Below, one piece after another: positions 24,691 to 32,979 of a DNA stretch of 64,000 bases. Source of the DNA: Streptomyces chattanoogensis (GTDB taxonomy: Bacteria; Actinomycetota; Actinomycetes; Streptomycetales; Streptomycetaceae); contig NZ_LGKG01000001.1 in assembly GCF_001294335.1 (NCBI RefSeq), positions 372,001-436,000 of the forward strand. Direction: 5' to 3'. How positions within the stretch are numbered: position 1 is the first letter of the stretch; each line of letters begins with the position of its first letter. The notes beneath the pieces were generated by a model. The model did no database searches and was not told the origin of the DNA. It saw only the letters and a list, made by a program, of their open reading frames with translations. The position numbers and the translations under genes were made by a program.

Positions 24691-27600
24691 GCGCGGTGCC
24701 CCCTGGGGAGCCCGGTCCGGGCCCCCTCGACCCGCTCGGCGAACTCGTCGGGCGGCTGACCGCGGCCGGGGTGCCGGCCGACGCCCGGGGCATGGCCGAC
24801 GCCCTCTGGCTCGCCCAGTGGATCACGCCGGACGGGCCGGGCACCGAAGCGGCCGCACCGGCCCGGCCGGTACACACGGAACCGGCCACCTTCTCCGCGG
24901 GGCCGGCCGTGACGGCACAGGGCGCACGCCGGGCGGACGCGGCGGACGAGGGGGCGCCGGACCCGCCGGCCGCGCCCCCCGAGCGCACCCGCCGCCGGGA
25001 CACCGCGCTGCTGCCCGCCCATGACGACCGGTTCACCGACCCCGACCACCACCGCCTCGGCGAGATCGCCGTCCCGATCGCCTCCGCCTTCCCGGGCCTC
25101 TTACCGCTGCAGCGCGCCCTGCGGCCCGTCCAGCGCTACCACCCGCCGGTCGCCCCCCTCCGCCAGGAGCTGGACGACGACGCCACCGCCGAACTCTCCG
25201 CCCACGCCGAGATGGTCATCCCCGTGCTGCGCGGGGTGCACCGCCGCACGGCCGCACTGCGGCTCCTGATGGACGGCTCGTCCTCGATGGCCGTCTGGGA
25301 GCAGATGCTGCACGATCTGCGGCAGGTCTGTGAGCGGGTGGGCGCCTTCCGGGACGTCACCGTGCACTACCTCCACCCGCACGGCCCGGACGTCGGCGCC
25401 GCCGCCGCTCCCGGCCCCGGGCAGTCGCTGCGCCCCGCCGACCAGCTGCACGACCCCACCGGCCACCACCTCACCCTCGTCGTCAGCGACTGCGCGGGCC
25501 CCCTGTGGCGGGACGGCCGGATGCAGCGGCTGCTCTACCGCTGGGCCGCCGACGCCCCGCTCGCCGTCGTCCAGCCGCTGCCCCAGCGCATGTGGGCGCG
25601 CACGCTGCTGCCCGCCGTCGCCGGCACCCTCGTCCGGCGCCAGGGCCCCTACCAGGCCCTTGACTTCCGGCCCGCCCGGCGCCGCCGCCGCTCGGCACCA
25701 CCGGGCGCCCCTGCCGCGGCCCGCGCACGCGCCGTACCGGTGCTGTCCCCGACGCCCTCGGCCCTGGGCACCTGGGCCCGCCTCGCCGCCGCCGACGCCG
25801 GTCTCTCGCTGCCCGGCGCCGCCACCGTCGTACGGGCCGACCACGGCGCCGAGCCCGCGCCCCCGGAGGCGCCGCCGCGCGTCGAACCGTCCCGTATGGT
25901 CGAGGAGTTCGACCAGCAGGCGTCCCCGGCCGCCCGGCTGCTCGCCGTGCATCTGTCCGCCGTACCGCTCGCCCTCCCGGTGATCCAGCTCGTACAGCGC
26001 GCGATGCTGCCGCACACCGGACCGGCGGAGCTGGCGGAGGTGCTGCTCAGCGGCCTGGTGACCCAACTCCCGCCGGAGGAGCTGCCGTCGGGGCCGCGCG
26101 GGGCGGGGGGCGGCCCGTGGTACGACTTCGTGCCCGGGGTGCGGGACGAGCTGCTGGGGCGGCTGAGCGCGGGCGAGGCGGCGCTGGTCCTCAAGCACTG
26201 CTCGCTCTACGTCGAGCGCACCTTCGGCCGCAGCGCCCGCAACTTCCCGGCCGTCGCGGTCGCCATGCTCTCCGGCAGCGGGCGCGAACCGGAGACCGGC
26301 CGGCGGGCCGTCCCCGAGCCGTTCGCCCGGGTCTCCGAGAAGGTCCTGCGGCGCTTCGAACCCGCACTGCGCACGCCCGACCGGCGGCCGTACGAGCCCG
26401 GCGGCCCGGCCGCCGAGGGCGCGGCCCTCCTGGAGCGCTACGAGCGGAACCGGACCGTCCGCGATCTGATCGCCTCCGTGCGGCTGCTGCGGGCCGCGAC
26501 CGGAGAGCTGCCGGTGGCGGGCACCGACCTCGCCCGCGCCCTGCTGCACGCCTGGAGCACCTGGCGGCAGCCCGACGCCCTGGAAGAGGCCGAGCGGGCG
26601 GCGGGCGCGGCGGAGCTGGCCGCGGCGGCCGACGACGGCGCGGAGGCCGAGCGGACCCGGGCGCTGATCGTGCTCGGCCGGGTGCGGCACGCCCGCGCCC
26701 GCGAACGCCGCGCCGCGGGCAGACCGGCCGAGGAGCGCGCCGCCCTGGAGGACACCGCACGCCATCTGCACACCGCATGCGGGCTGATGAGCCTGCTCGA
26801 CCCGCGCGTCCTGGAGAGCATGGTGCTGCGCACCGGGGCGCTGCGCCGGCTGGCGGCCCTCCCGGGGACGGACCCCGCGGCGGACACCGGCCCCGCCGGC
26901 CCCCCGCCCCCCGCGTACCCCGATCCGCTCGGCGAGGCGGAACGCTCCCTGACCACCCTCCTCGACCAGTGGCCCAGCGGCCGCCAGGTCCCCGGCGAGG
27001 TCTACGCCGCCCGCGGCGGCGTCCTCCTGGACCAGGCCGCGCGGGCCGCCGTACCGGGACCGGCCGCCGCGCTCGCGGTGCGCGCCGCGGACGACCTCGA
27101 CACCGCGACCGTCCTGCTGCGCCGCCGCGGCAGCGCCGCCGACCGGCAGGTGTGCGAGACGCTGCTGGACCTGGCGGCGGCCCGCTCGCTGACCGGCGCC
27201 GGGGGCCCGCCGTCCGTCCTGCCCATCCTGGAGCGCGCCCGCGCCCTCGCCCATGAGCTGGCCGACCCGGCCCTGGAGGCCGACAGCCTGCGCCGGATCG
27301 CTGCCGACCGGAGCGCCGCCCACACCCGCACGGGCTCCCTGGCCGCCCTCGACGAGGCCATCGCCGCGCTGGCCGCCGCGCTCCGCCTCGCCGTCCCGGA
27401 CTCGCCCGAACACAGCGCCCTGCTCGCCGAACGCGGTGCCGCGCTGCTCACCCGCGCCCGGCTGGAGCCGGCCGCCGAACCGGGCAGACGCCTGGCCAAC
27501 GAGGCCGTGCACGTCCTGCGCGAGGCGCTGGGCCGGGTCGCGCCGCAGGACCCCGCGCTCGGCAGCCACCGCCTGCTGTTCGGCCGGGCCCTGCGGCTGC

Positions 27601-28004
27601 GCCACGAACGCCAGCCTTCGCTCGCCGATCTGCACGAGGCCGACTGGATCCTGGAGCTGGCCGCCCGCGGCACCGACGTGGCCTCCGTGGCGGCCGAGGC
27701 CTGGCTCGAAGTGGGCGATGTCCAGCTGCTGCTGGACCGGCGCTTCGGCTCCCGTGAACGCCACGACCGGGCCGCCGCCTGCTACCGCCGCGCCGCCACC
27801 GCCGCCCTCGACGCCGGGAGCGCCCTGCTGGCGGCCCGCGCCCACCACCGGCGCGGCGAGGTCCTGGAGGACACCGCGGGCCCCCAGTCCGCGCTGCACG
27901 CCTACCGCGAGAGCTGGGCGCAGTGGCAGCGCGCGGCCGAGCACACCGGGCCCGAGGCGCAGCGCACCCGCGCGCGGATGCGCGCCCTCGAATCCCCCCG
28001 TTGA
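24687..28004 (+). CDS. vWA-domain protein of SAV_2336 type
   Basis: A 1105-aa protein from GTG 24687 (GTGA overlap with MoxR). Residues about 130-340 contain the SAV_2336-like/vWA domain with the metal-ion-dependent adhesion motif DGSSSM (Asp196, Ser198, Ser200). Residues about 400-520 carry a winged-helix-like linker, and about 550-1100 is a long alpha-helical TPR-like solenoid (Ala/Arg/Leu rich) ending in tandem repeats of about 34-40 aa. With MoxR it would form the ATP-dependent switch of the system. Extremely GC rich. Cytoplasmic; no membrane segment. Confidence 0.88.
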   Translation: MSAVPPGEPGPGPLDPLGELVGRLTAAGVPADARGMADALWLAQWITPDGPGTEAAAPARPVHTEPATFSAGPAVTAQGARRADAADEGAPDPPAAPPERTRRRDTALLPAHDDRFTDPDHHRLGEIAVPIASAFPGLLPLQRALRPVQRYHPPVAPLRQELDDDATAELSAHAEMVIPVLRGVHRRTAALRLLMDGSSSMAVWEQMLHDLRQVCERVGAFRDVTVHYLHPHGPDVGAAAAPGPGQSLRPADQLHDPTGHHLTLVVSDCAGPLWRDGRMQRLLYRWAADAPLAVVQPLPQRMWARTLLPAVAGTLVRRQGPYQALDFRPARRRRRSAPPGAPAAARARAVPVLSPTPSALGTWARLAAADAGLSLPGAATVVRADHGAEPAPPEAPPRVEPSRMVEEFDQQASPAARLLAVHLSAVPLALPVIQLVQRAMLPHTGPAELAEVLLSGLVTQLPPEELPSGPRGAGGGPWYDFVPGVRDELLGRLSAGEAALVLKHCSLYVERTFGRSARNFPAVAVAMLSGSGREPETGRRAVPEPFARVSEKVLRRFEPALRTPDRRPYEPGGPAAEGAALLERYERNRTVRDLIASVRLLRAATGELPVAGTDLARALLHAWSTWRQPDALEEAERAAGAAELAAAADDGAEAERTRALIVLGRVRHARARERRAAGRPAEERAALEDTARHLHTACGLMSLLDPRVLESMVLRTGALRRLAALPGTDPAADTGPAGPPPPAYPDPLGEAERSLTTLLDQWPSGRQVPGEVYAARGGVLLDQAARAAVPGPAAALAVRAADDLDTATVLLRRRGSAADRQVCETLLDLAAARSLTGAGGPPSVLPILERARALAHELADPALEADSLRRIAADRSAAHTRTGSLAALDEAIAALAAALRLAVPDSPEHSALLAERGAALLTRARLEPAAEPGRRLANEAVHVLREALGRVAPQDPALGSHRLLFGRALRLRHERQPSLADLHEADWILELAARGTDVASVAAEAWLEVGDVQLLLDRRFGSRERHDRAAACYRRAATAALDAGSALLAARAHHRRGEVLEDTAGPQSALHAYRESWAQWQRAAEHTGPEAQRTRARMRALESPR

Positions 28005-28050
28005 CCGCTCCTGCGCGCCTGGCCGAGTGCCTGGCCCCGGGCCGGTGAAC

Positions 28051-28080
28051 GTGTTTCCGTGGACGGAAGTACGGGAACAC
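28051..28080. promoter_or_regulatory. Inverted repeat upstream of precursor peptide
   Basis: GTGTTTCCGT (28051-28060) and ACGGGAACAC (28071-28080) pair at nine of ten positions across a 10-base spacer, 30 bp before the peptide start. It could attenuate readthrough from the vWA gene or be an operator. Confidence 0.5.
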
Positions 28081-28110
28081 ACCCGTCCAGCCGGCCCAGA
28101 GGAGAACAGT

Positions 28111-28338
28111 GTGGCAGCGTTTTCCGCGAATGACCGCACCGAACCGGCCGGGGCCGGCCCATGGTCCCCGTCGGCCGAGCCCCTGCCGGATTTCGCGGGG
28201 GTGGAGGTGAGCGTGCTGGCGGCGCGGGCGGGCCATCCGGTGCTGGGCGAGGTCGCGGCACTGCTGCTGCGCAACTGGCCGGCCGAGGAGGACGCGGTCG
28301 CCTACTACGAGGACAGCCCCGGGCCGCCCAATCGCTGA
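28111..28338 (+). CDS. Candidate cyclophane RiPP precursor, 75 aa
   Basis: GTG 28111 behind GGAGAA. The middle EPLPDFAGVEVSVLAARAGH matches the leader pattern I recall for FxsA precursors (PLPDL...V.L..L). The end reads AVAYYEDSPGPPNR, where FxsA peptides finish with F-x-S-x-x. So the leader looks conserved while the core replaces the Phe motif with Tyr-Tyr-Glu-Asp-Ser and a Pro-rich tail. It lies 177 bp upstream of an FxsB-like maturase on the same strand. No other function is suggested by sequence. Alternative: an unmodified recognition protein. Confidence 0.7.
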   Translation: MAAFSANDRTEPAGAGPWSPSAEPLPDFAGVEVSVLAARAGHPVLGEVAALLLRNWPAEEDAVAYYEDSPGPPNR

Positions 28339-28515
28339 CGGTGCCCGGCGGCGGCCGGACGCCTGTGTCCTGGTGTTCCGGGGCAGCTCCTTTTCAGGCA
28401 ATCGGGCTCGGAAACCGGCCAGTTGCCGCAGGAGTCCGGTTCCCGGACCGATGGCGGAGCCAAGTAGTCCATGGGCACATGTGCTCGATGGGCGTCCGCG
28501 CATCGGTGATGTGCG

Positions 28516-29724
28516 GTGGCGAGGGCGGGGGGCGGCGCCGTGGGCGGACAGCGTGGCCGGACGGGGAGCGTCCCCTTCCGGCAGTTCGTCATCAAGATCC
28601 ACAGCCGCTGCAACCTCGCCTGCACCTACTGCTACATCTACACCGGCCCCGACCGCAGCTGGCGCGACCGCCCGCCGCTCGTCCCGGCCGCCACCGTCCG
28701 CCGCACCGCACAGCGCATCGCCGAACACGTCCGCACCCACCGGCTGCGGGAGATCCGCATCGATCTGCACGGCGGCGAACCGCTGCTGACCGGCCCCGGT
28801 CCGCTCCTCGACCAGGCCGCCGCCATCCGCGCCGCGCTCCCCGCCCACTGCACCGCCGCGTTCGGCGTCCAGACCAACGGCACCCTGCTCACCCCGCAGA
28901 CGATCGACACCCTGGGCGCCGCCGGATTCCGGCTCGGCCTCAGCCTGGACGGCGGCACCCCCGGCCTCAACCGCCGCCGCCTCGACCACGCCGGCCGCCC
29001 CGCCTGGCCCGCGGCCGCCCGCGCCGCCGGCCTGCTCCGCGCCCGTCCCGACGTCTACGCCGGCATTCTGTGCACCCTCGACATCACCGCCGACCCCGCC
29101 GGCGTCTACCGTTCGCTGTGCGCGCTGGACCCCCCGATGCTCGACTTCCTCCTCCCGCACGCCAACTGGTCCAGCCCCCCGCCCGCCCCTCTGCACCCCG
29201 CGGGCGGCACCCCCTACGGCGACTGGCTGTGCACCGTCTTCGACCTCTGGTGGGACGGCGACCCCCGAAGGGAATCGCAGCCCCGGGTGCGGCTGTTCAC
29301 CGAAATCCTCGGGCTGCTCCTGGGGCGCCCCAGCTCCAGCGAAGCGATCGGCCTCTCACCGGTCGTCGCCCTGGTGATCGACACCGACGGCGCCATCGAG
29401 CAGGTCGACTCCCTCAAATCCACCTACGAGGGCGCCGCCGCCACCGGCCTCGACGTCTTCCGCCACTCGTTCGACGACGCCCTGGCGCACCCCGGCATCG
29501 CCGCCCGCCAGCGCGGCCGCGACGGACTCGGCGACCGGTGCCGCCGCTGCGCCCTGATGGCGGTCTGCGGCGGCGGGAACTACGCGCACCGCTACCGCGC
29601 GGGCCCCACCGGATTCACCAATCCGTCCGTCTACTGTGCCGACCTCGAACGCCTCATCCGGCACATCGCAGCCCGCCTGGACGCTGCAGTCTCCCTCAAC
29701 TCGCCGTCCACCGACATGACCTGA
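28516..29724 (+). CDS. FxsB-like radical SAM/SPASM peptide maturase
   Basis: A 402-aa enzyme with the radical SAM cluster CNLACTYCY (Cys32, Cys36, Cys39) and C-terminal SPASM cysteines (CRRCALMAVCGGG, then YC). DLHGGEPLL and GLSLDGG are typical family motifs. FxsB enzymes join an aromatic ring to a neighbouring side-chain carbon, forming three-residue cyclophanes. GTG 28516 is used; GTG 28540 is also possible, and the ribosome site is weak. It follows the candidate precursor and precedes the TIR-STAND gene. FxsB often has an extra hydroxylase extension; that is absent here. Confidence 0.9.
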   Translation: MARAGGGAVGGQRGRTGSVPFRQFVIKIHSRCNLACTYCYIYTGPDRSWRDRPPLVPAATVRRTAQRIAEHVRTHRLREIRIDLHGGEPLLTGPGPLLDQAAAIRAALPAHCTAAFGVQTNGTLLTPQTIDTLGAAGFRLGLSLDGGTPGLNRRRLDHAGRPAWPAAARAAGLLRARPDVYAGILCTLDITADPAGVYRSLCALDPPMLDFLLPHANWSSPPPAPLHPAGGTPYGDWLCTVFDLWWDGDPRRESQPRVRLFTEILGLLLGRPSSSEAIGLSPVVALVIDTDGAIEQVDSLKSTYEGAAATGLDVFRHSFDDALAHPGIAARQRGRDGLGDRCRRCALMAVCGGGNYAHRYRAGPTGFTNPSVYCADLERLIRHIAARLDAAVSLNSPSTDMT

Positions 29725-29850
29725 CGGAGTGTCGCGGTATGGGGGGACACTTGGGCTATCGTGCAAAACAGCCGGACGTGCCGTAAGAACCCAGCCAGCC
29801 TCAGCCCAGCTTCTGCACGCGCGCATCACCCATCCCAGGGAGACGGTCGC

Positions 29851-32800
29851 ATGGTCGATCAGTCCGCTTCTGCCGACGCCACCGAGCACATCACCATCAG
29901 CTATGCGGGCTTCGCCCGGCCCTGGGCCGCCTGGATCTCCCACCAGCTGGAACAGCTCGGGCACGGCACGACCCTGCTGCGCTGGGACCCGCAGGCGGAC
30001 ACCGCCCTGGCCGAGGAGCTGTCGGGGCTGCTGGAGGCCCGGGGCCGGCTGCTGATCGTGCTCGACGACTGGTATTTCCGACTGGGCCCCAAGACCCAGG
30101 AGGAGTGGACCGCCGCACTGCGGGAAGCGGTGCCGCCGCACGCCGACCGCTTCGCCGCGGTGAGCGTGGCCACCCAGAGCCTGCCCGCCACCGCGGCCCT
30201 GCTGCGCCCCGCCGACCTGCGCGACCTGGACGCCCGCGAGGCCCGGCGCCGGGTGCTGCACCGCCTCGGCATCCAGGGCACCGGCCGCGGCGTGGACGAG
30301 AGCGCCCCCGGCGCGCCCCGCTTCCCCAACGACCCGCCCGAGGTGTGGAACATCCCGCGCCGCAACAACCGCTTCACCGGCCGCGACGACGTCCTGGAGG
30401 AGCTGCACGACAAACTGGCCGGCTCCGGACCGGGCGCGGCCCCGCCGCTGGAGACCCGTATCGCGCTCTACGGCACCTCCGGCGTCGGCAAGAGCCAGAT
30501 CGCCCAGGAGTACGCCCACCGCTTCGGCAACGACTACGACGTGGTGTGGTGGATCAGCGCCACCCACCGCGGCGCCGCCCGCGAACAGCTCGCCGAGCTC
30601 GCGGGCCGGCTCGGGCTGCCGGTCGGCCAGGAGCTCGGCGACCGTATCCGGGCCGTCCACGAAGCGCTGCGCATCGGCCGCCCCTACCGCCGCTGGCTGC
30701 TGGTCTTCGACAGCGCCGACGACATGGAACAGATCGAGGACCTGGTCCCCGACGGCCGCGGCCATGTCCTGATCACCACCCTCACCCGCGACTGGTCCGG
30801 CTCCGGCAGCGCCCAGGAGATCGAGGTCCTGCCCTTCACCCGCGTCGAGTCCGTCGCCTACGCCCGGCGCCGTGCCGCCCGGCTGACCCCCGTCGAGGCC
30901 AACCTCCTCGCCGACGCCGTCCAGGACCTGCCCCTGCTGCTCGCCCAGACCGCGGCTTGGCTGGACGCCAACCCGATGCCGCCCAAGGAGTACATCGAGC
31001 TGATCCGGCGCGGCGAACCCAGCCTCGTCGGCATCCGGATCTCCTCCGACTACCCGATGGCCTTCCAGACCAGCTGGGCCATAACGCTCAACACCCTGCG
31101 CGAACGCAGCCCCGCCGCCGTGGAACTCCTCAAGCTGTTCGCGTTCTTCGCCCCGGACGCCATCCCCGTCCCGATGCTTGCCAAGGCCCGCCGCGGCGAC
31201 CTGCCCGAACACCTCGCCGACCTCGCCGCCGAGCCGATCAGCTGGAACACCGCGCTGCGCCGGCTGACCGAGTCCACCGCCGTACGCCTGGACTACCAGG
31301 TCTCCCAGGACTCCGACCCGGCCGTCGAGACCGCCCAGATGCACCGGCTCTACCACCGCTTCCTGCGCGGCGACATGACCGAGGACGAGCGGGACCAGAT
31401 GTCCGCGACGGCCTGCCGGGTGCTGGTCACCGCCGACCCCCAGAACCCCACCGACACCCGCTGCTGGGAGCTCTACGCCGGACTCATCCCCCATCTCGAG
31501 TCCGCCGGCGTCCTCGACAGCCCCGACCCGGCCGTCCAGGGGCTGCTGCTCAACTGCATCGCATACCTGAAGGTCCGCGGCGAGTACCGGACGGGCCTGC
31601 GGCTGTGCGAACAGTTCATCTCCCGCTGGCGCACCCGGATCGAACCCACCCACCGCACCATGCTCGTGCTCACCCACCAGCACGCCAACATGCTGCGCAG
31701 GCTGGGCCGCTACCGCGAGGCCGAGGCGGTCGGCAGCGCCGTCGTCGACCAGCTCGCCGCCGAGCGCGACCCCTCCGACGCCGATCTGCTGCGCGCCCAG
31801 GACGGCCTGGCCGGCACCCTCATGGCGCTCGGCTCGTACGAGGACGCCCACCGGCTCTTCGACGCCGTCTGGCGGGCCTATGCCGTCCTCCTCGGCCCGG
31901 ACTCCCCGCGCACCCTCTCCTCCCGGCACAACCTCGGCGTCGTCTTCTCGCTGCTCGGCCGCTACGAGGAGGCCCTGGTCACCCACCGCGAGGTGCTCGC
32001 CTTCCGGGAGCGCACCCTGCGTGCCCGGCACCACCTCACCCTCAACGCCGGCAACGCCTACGCCCGGATGCTGCGGCTGCTCGGCCGCTACCGCGACGCC
32101 ACCTCGAGCCAGGAGCTCAACGCGCGGCTGCACCTCCAGGTGATGGGCCCGCACACCCCGCAGACGCTGCGCTCCGAACACGACCTCGCGCTGTGTCTGC
32201 GCCGCTCCGGCGAGGTCGCACGGGCCGGTGAGCTGATGGCCGACCTCGTCGAGCGGTCCCGCCGGGTGCACGGGCCCCGCCACCCCGAGACGCTGATGGT
32301 GCGCGCCGACTACGCCACCTTCCTGCGCGAGCACGGCGACCTCGGGCAGGCCCGCGACCTGGCCGAGGACGTCGCCGAGCGGTACCGCGCGCTGGCCGGC
32401 GAGAGCCACCCGTACACCATCGGCACCCTGGGCAACACCGGGCTGGTGCGCAGTGAGTACGGCGAGCTGGCCGAGGCGCTGGTGATCGCGGAGCGGGCGC
32501 TCGCCGGGATGACCGGGGCCATGGGCGCCGACCATCCCTGGACGCTGGGCTGTGCGCTCAACGCCGCCGCCGCCCGCAGCCGCGTCGACGACGAGGAGGG
32601 CGCGGTGGAGCTGGGCCGCGACGTCCTGGAACGGGCCAAGACCGTGGTGGGCGACACCCATCCGCTGACGCTCTCCGCCAAGACGGCGCTCGCCGAGGAC
32701 CTGCGGACGCTGCGGCGTGCCCAGGAGGCCGTGAAGCTGGAGCAGGAGGCCATCGGGCAGCTCAGCGAGACGCTGGGCGCCGAGCATCCGCACACCCTCT

Positions 32801-32853
32801 CCGCCCGGCGGCGGCGCCGCCCGTACTGGGACTTCGAGCCGCAGCCCGTCTGA
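29851..32853 (+). CDS. TIR - NB-ARC - TPR (STAND) protein of the FxSxx type
   Basis: A 1000-aa protein from ATG 29851 with AGGGAGA upstream. Residues about 12-140 are TIR-like (ITISYAGFARPWAAWISHQLEQLG; EEW carries a candidate catalytic Glu). Residues about 170-560 are an NB-ARC/STAND NTPase with P-loop GTSGVGKSQIA near 207 and VRYLLVFDSADD-like Walker B (LLVFDSADDME). Residues about 600-990 are TPR repeats (HPETLMVRADYATFL; HPYTIGTLGNTGLVRSEYG). These proteins accompany FxsB clusters. TPRs would sense, NB-ARC oligomerise, TIR signal or cleave NAD. Confidence 0.92.
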   Translation: MVDQSASADATEHITISYAGFARPWAAWISHQLEQLGHGTTLLRWDPQADTALAEELSGLLEARGRLLIVLDDWYFRLGPKTQEEWTAALREAVPPHADRFAAVSVATQSLPATAALLRPADLRDLDAREARRRVLHRLGIQGTGRGVDESAPGAPRFPNDPPEVWNIPRRNNRFTGRDDVLEELHDKLAGSGPGAAPPLETRIALYGTSGVGKSQIAQEYAHRFGNDYDVVWWISATHRGAAREQLAELAGRLGLPVGQELGDRIRAVHEALRIGRPYRRWLLVFDSADDMEQIEDLVPDGRGHVLITTLTRDWSGSGSAQEIEVLPFTRVESVAYARRRAARLTPVEANLLADAVQDLPLLLAQTAAWLDANPMPPKEYIELIRRGEPSLVGIRISSDYPMAFQTSWAITLNTLRERSPAAVELLKLFAFFAPDAIPVPMLAKARRGDLPEHLADLAAEPISWNTALRRLTESTAVRLDYQVSQDSDPAVETAQMHRLYHRFLRGDMTEDERDQMSATACRVLVTADPQNPTDTRCWELYAGLIPHLESAGVLDSPDPAVQGLLLNCIAYLKVRGEYRTGLRLCEQFISRWRTRIEPTHRTMLVLTHQHANMLRRLGRYREAEAVGSAVVDQLAAERDPSDADLLRAQDGLAGTLMALGSYEDAHRLFDAVWRAYAVLLGPDSPRTLSSRHNLGVVFSLLGRYEEALVTHREVLAFRERTLRARHHLTLNAGNAYARMLRLLGRYRDATSSQELNARLHLQVMGPHTPQTLRSEHDLALCLRRSGEVARAGELMADLVERSRRVHGPRHPETLMVRADYATFLREHGDLGQARDLAEDVAERYRALAGESHPYTIGTLGNTGLVRSEYGELAEALVIAERALAGMTGAMGADHPWTLGCALNAAAARSRVDDEEGAVELGRDVLERAKTVVGDTHPLTLSAKTALAEDLRTLRRAQEAVKLEQEAIGQLSETLGAEHPHTLSARRRRRPYWDFEPQPV

Positions 32854-32921
32854 CGGGCCCGCCCGTCGCCCGACCTCCACCCCCAGAAAACGGCGCTACG
32901 CGCCGACTGCCCGTAGCAGCC

Positions 32922-32961
32922 CGAAGGGCCCGCCCCCACCTCCGTGGGAACGGGCCCTTCG
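32922..32961. terminator. Bidirectional hairpin terminator
   Basis: CGAAGGGCCCG (32922-32932) and CGGGCCCTTCG (32951-32961) pair perfectly, with an inner CCCAC/GTGGG stem and a CTCC loop. It separates the convergent TIR-STAND gene and kgd. Confidence 0.88.
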
Positions 32962-32979
32962 TGTGTTGCCGGGGCTCGA

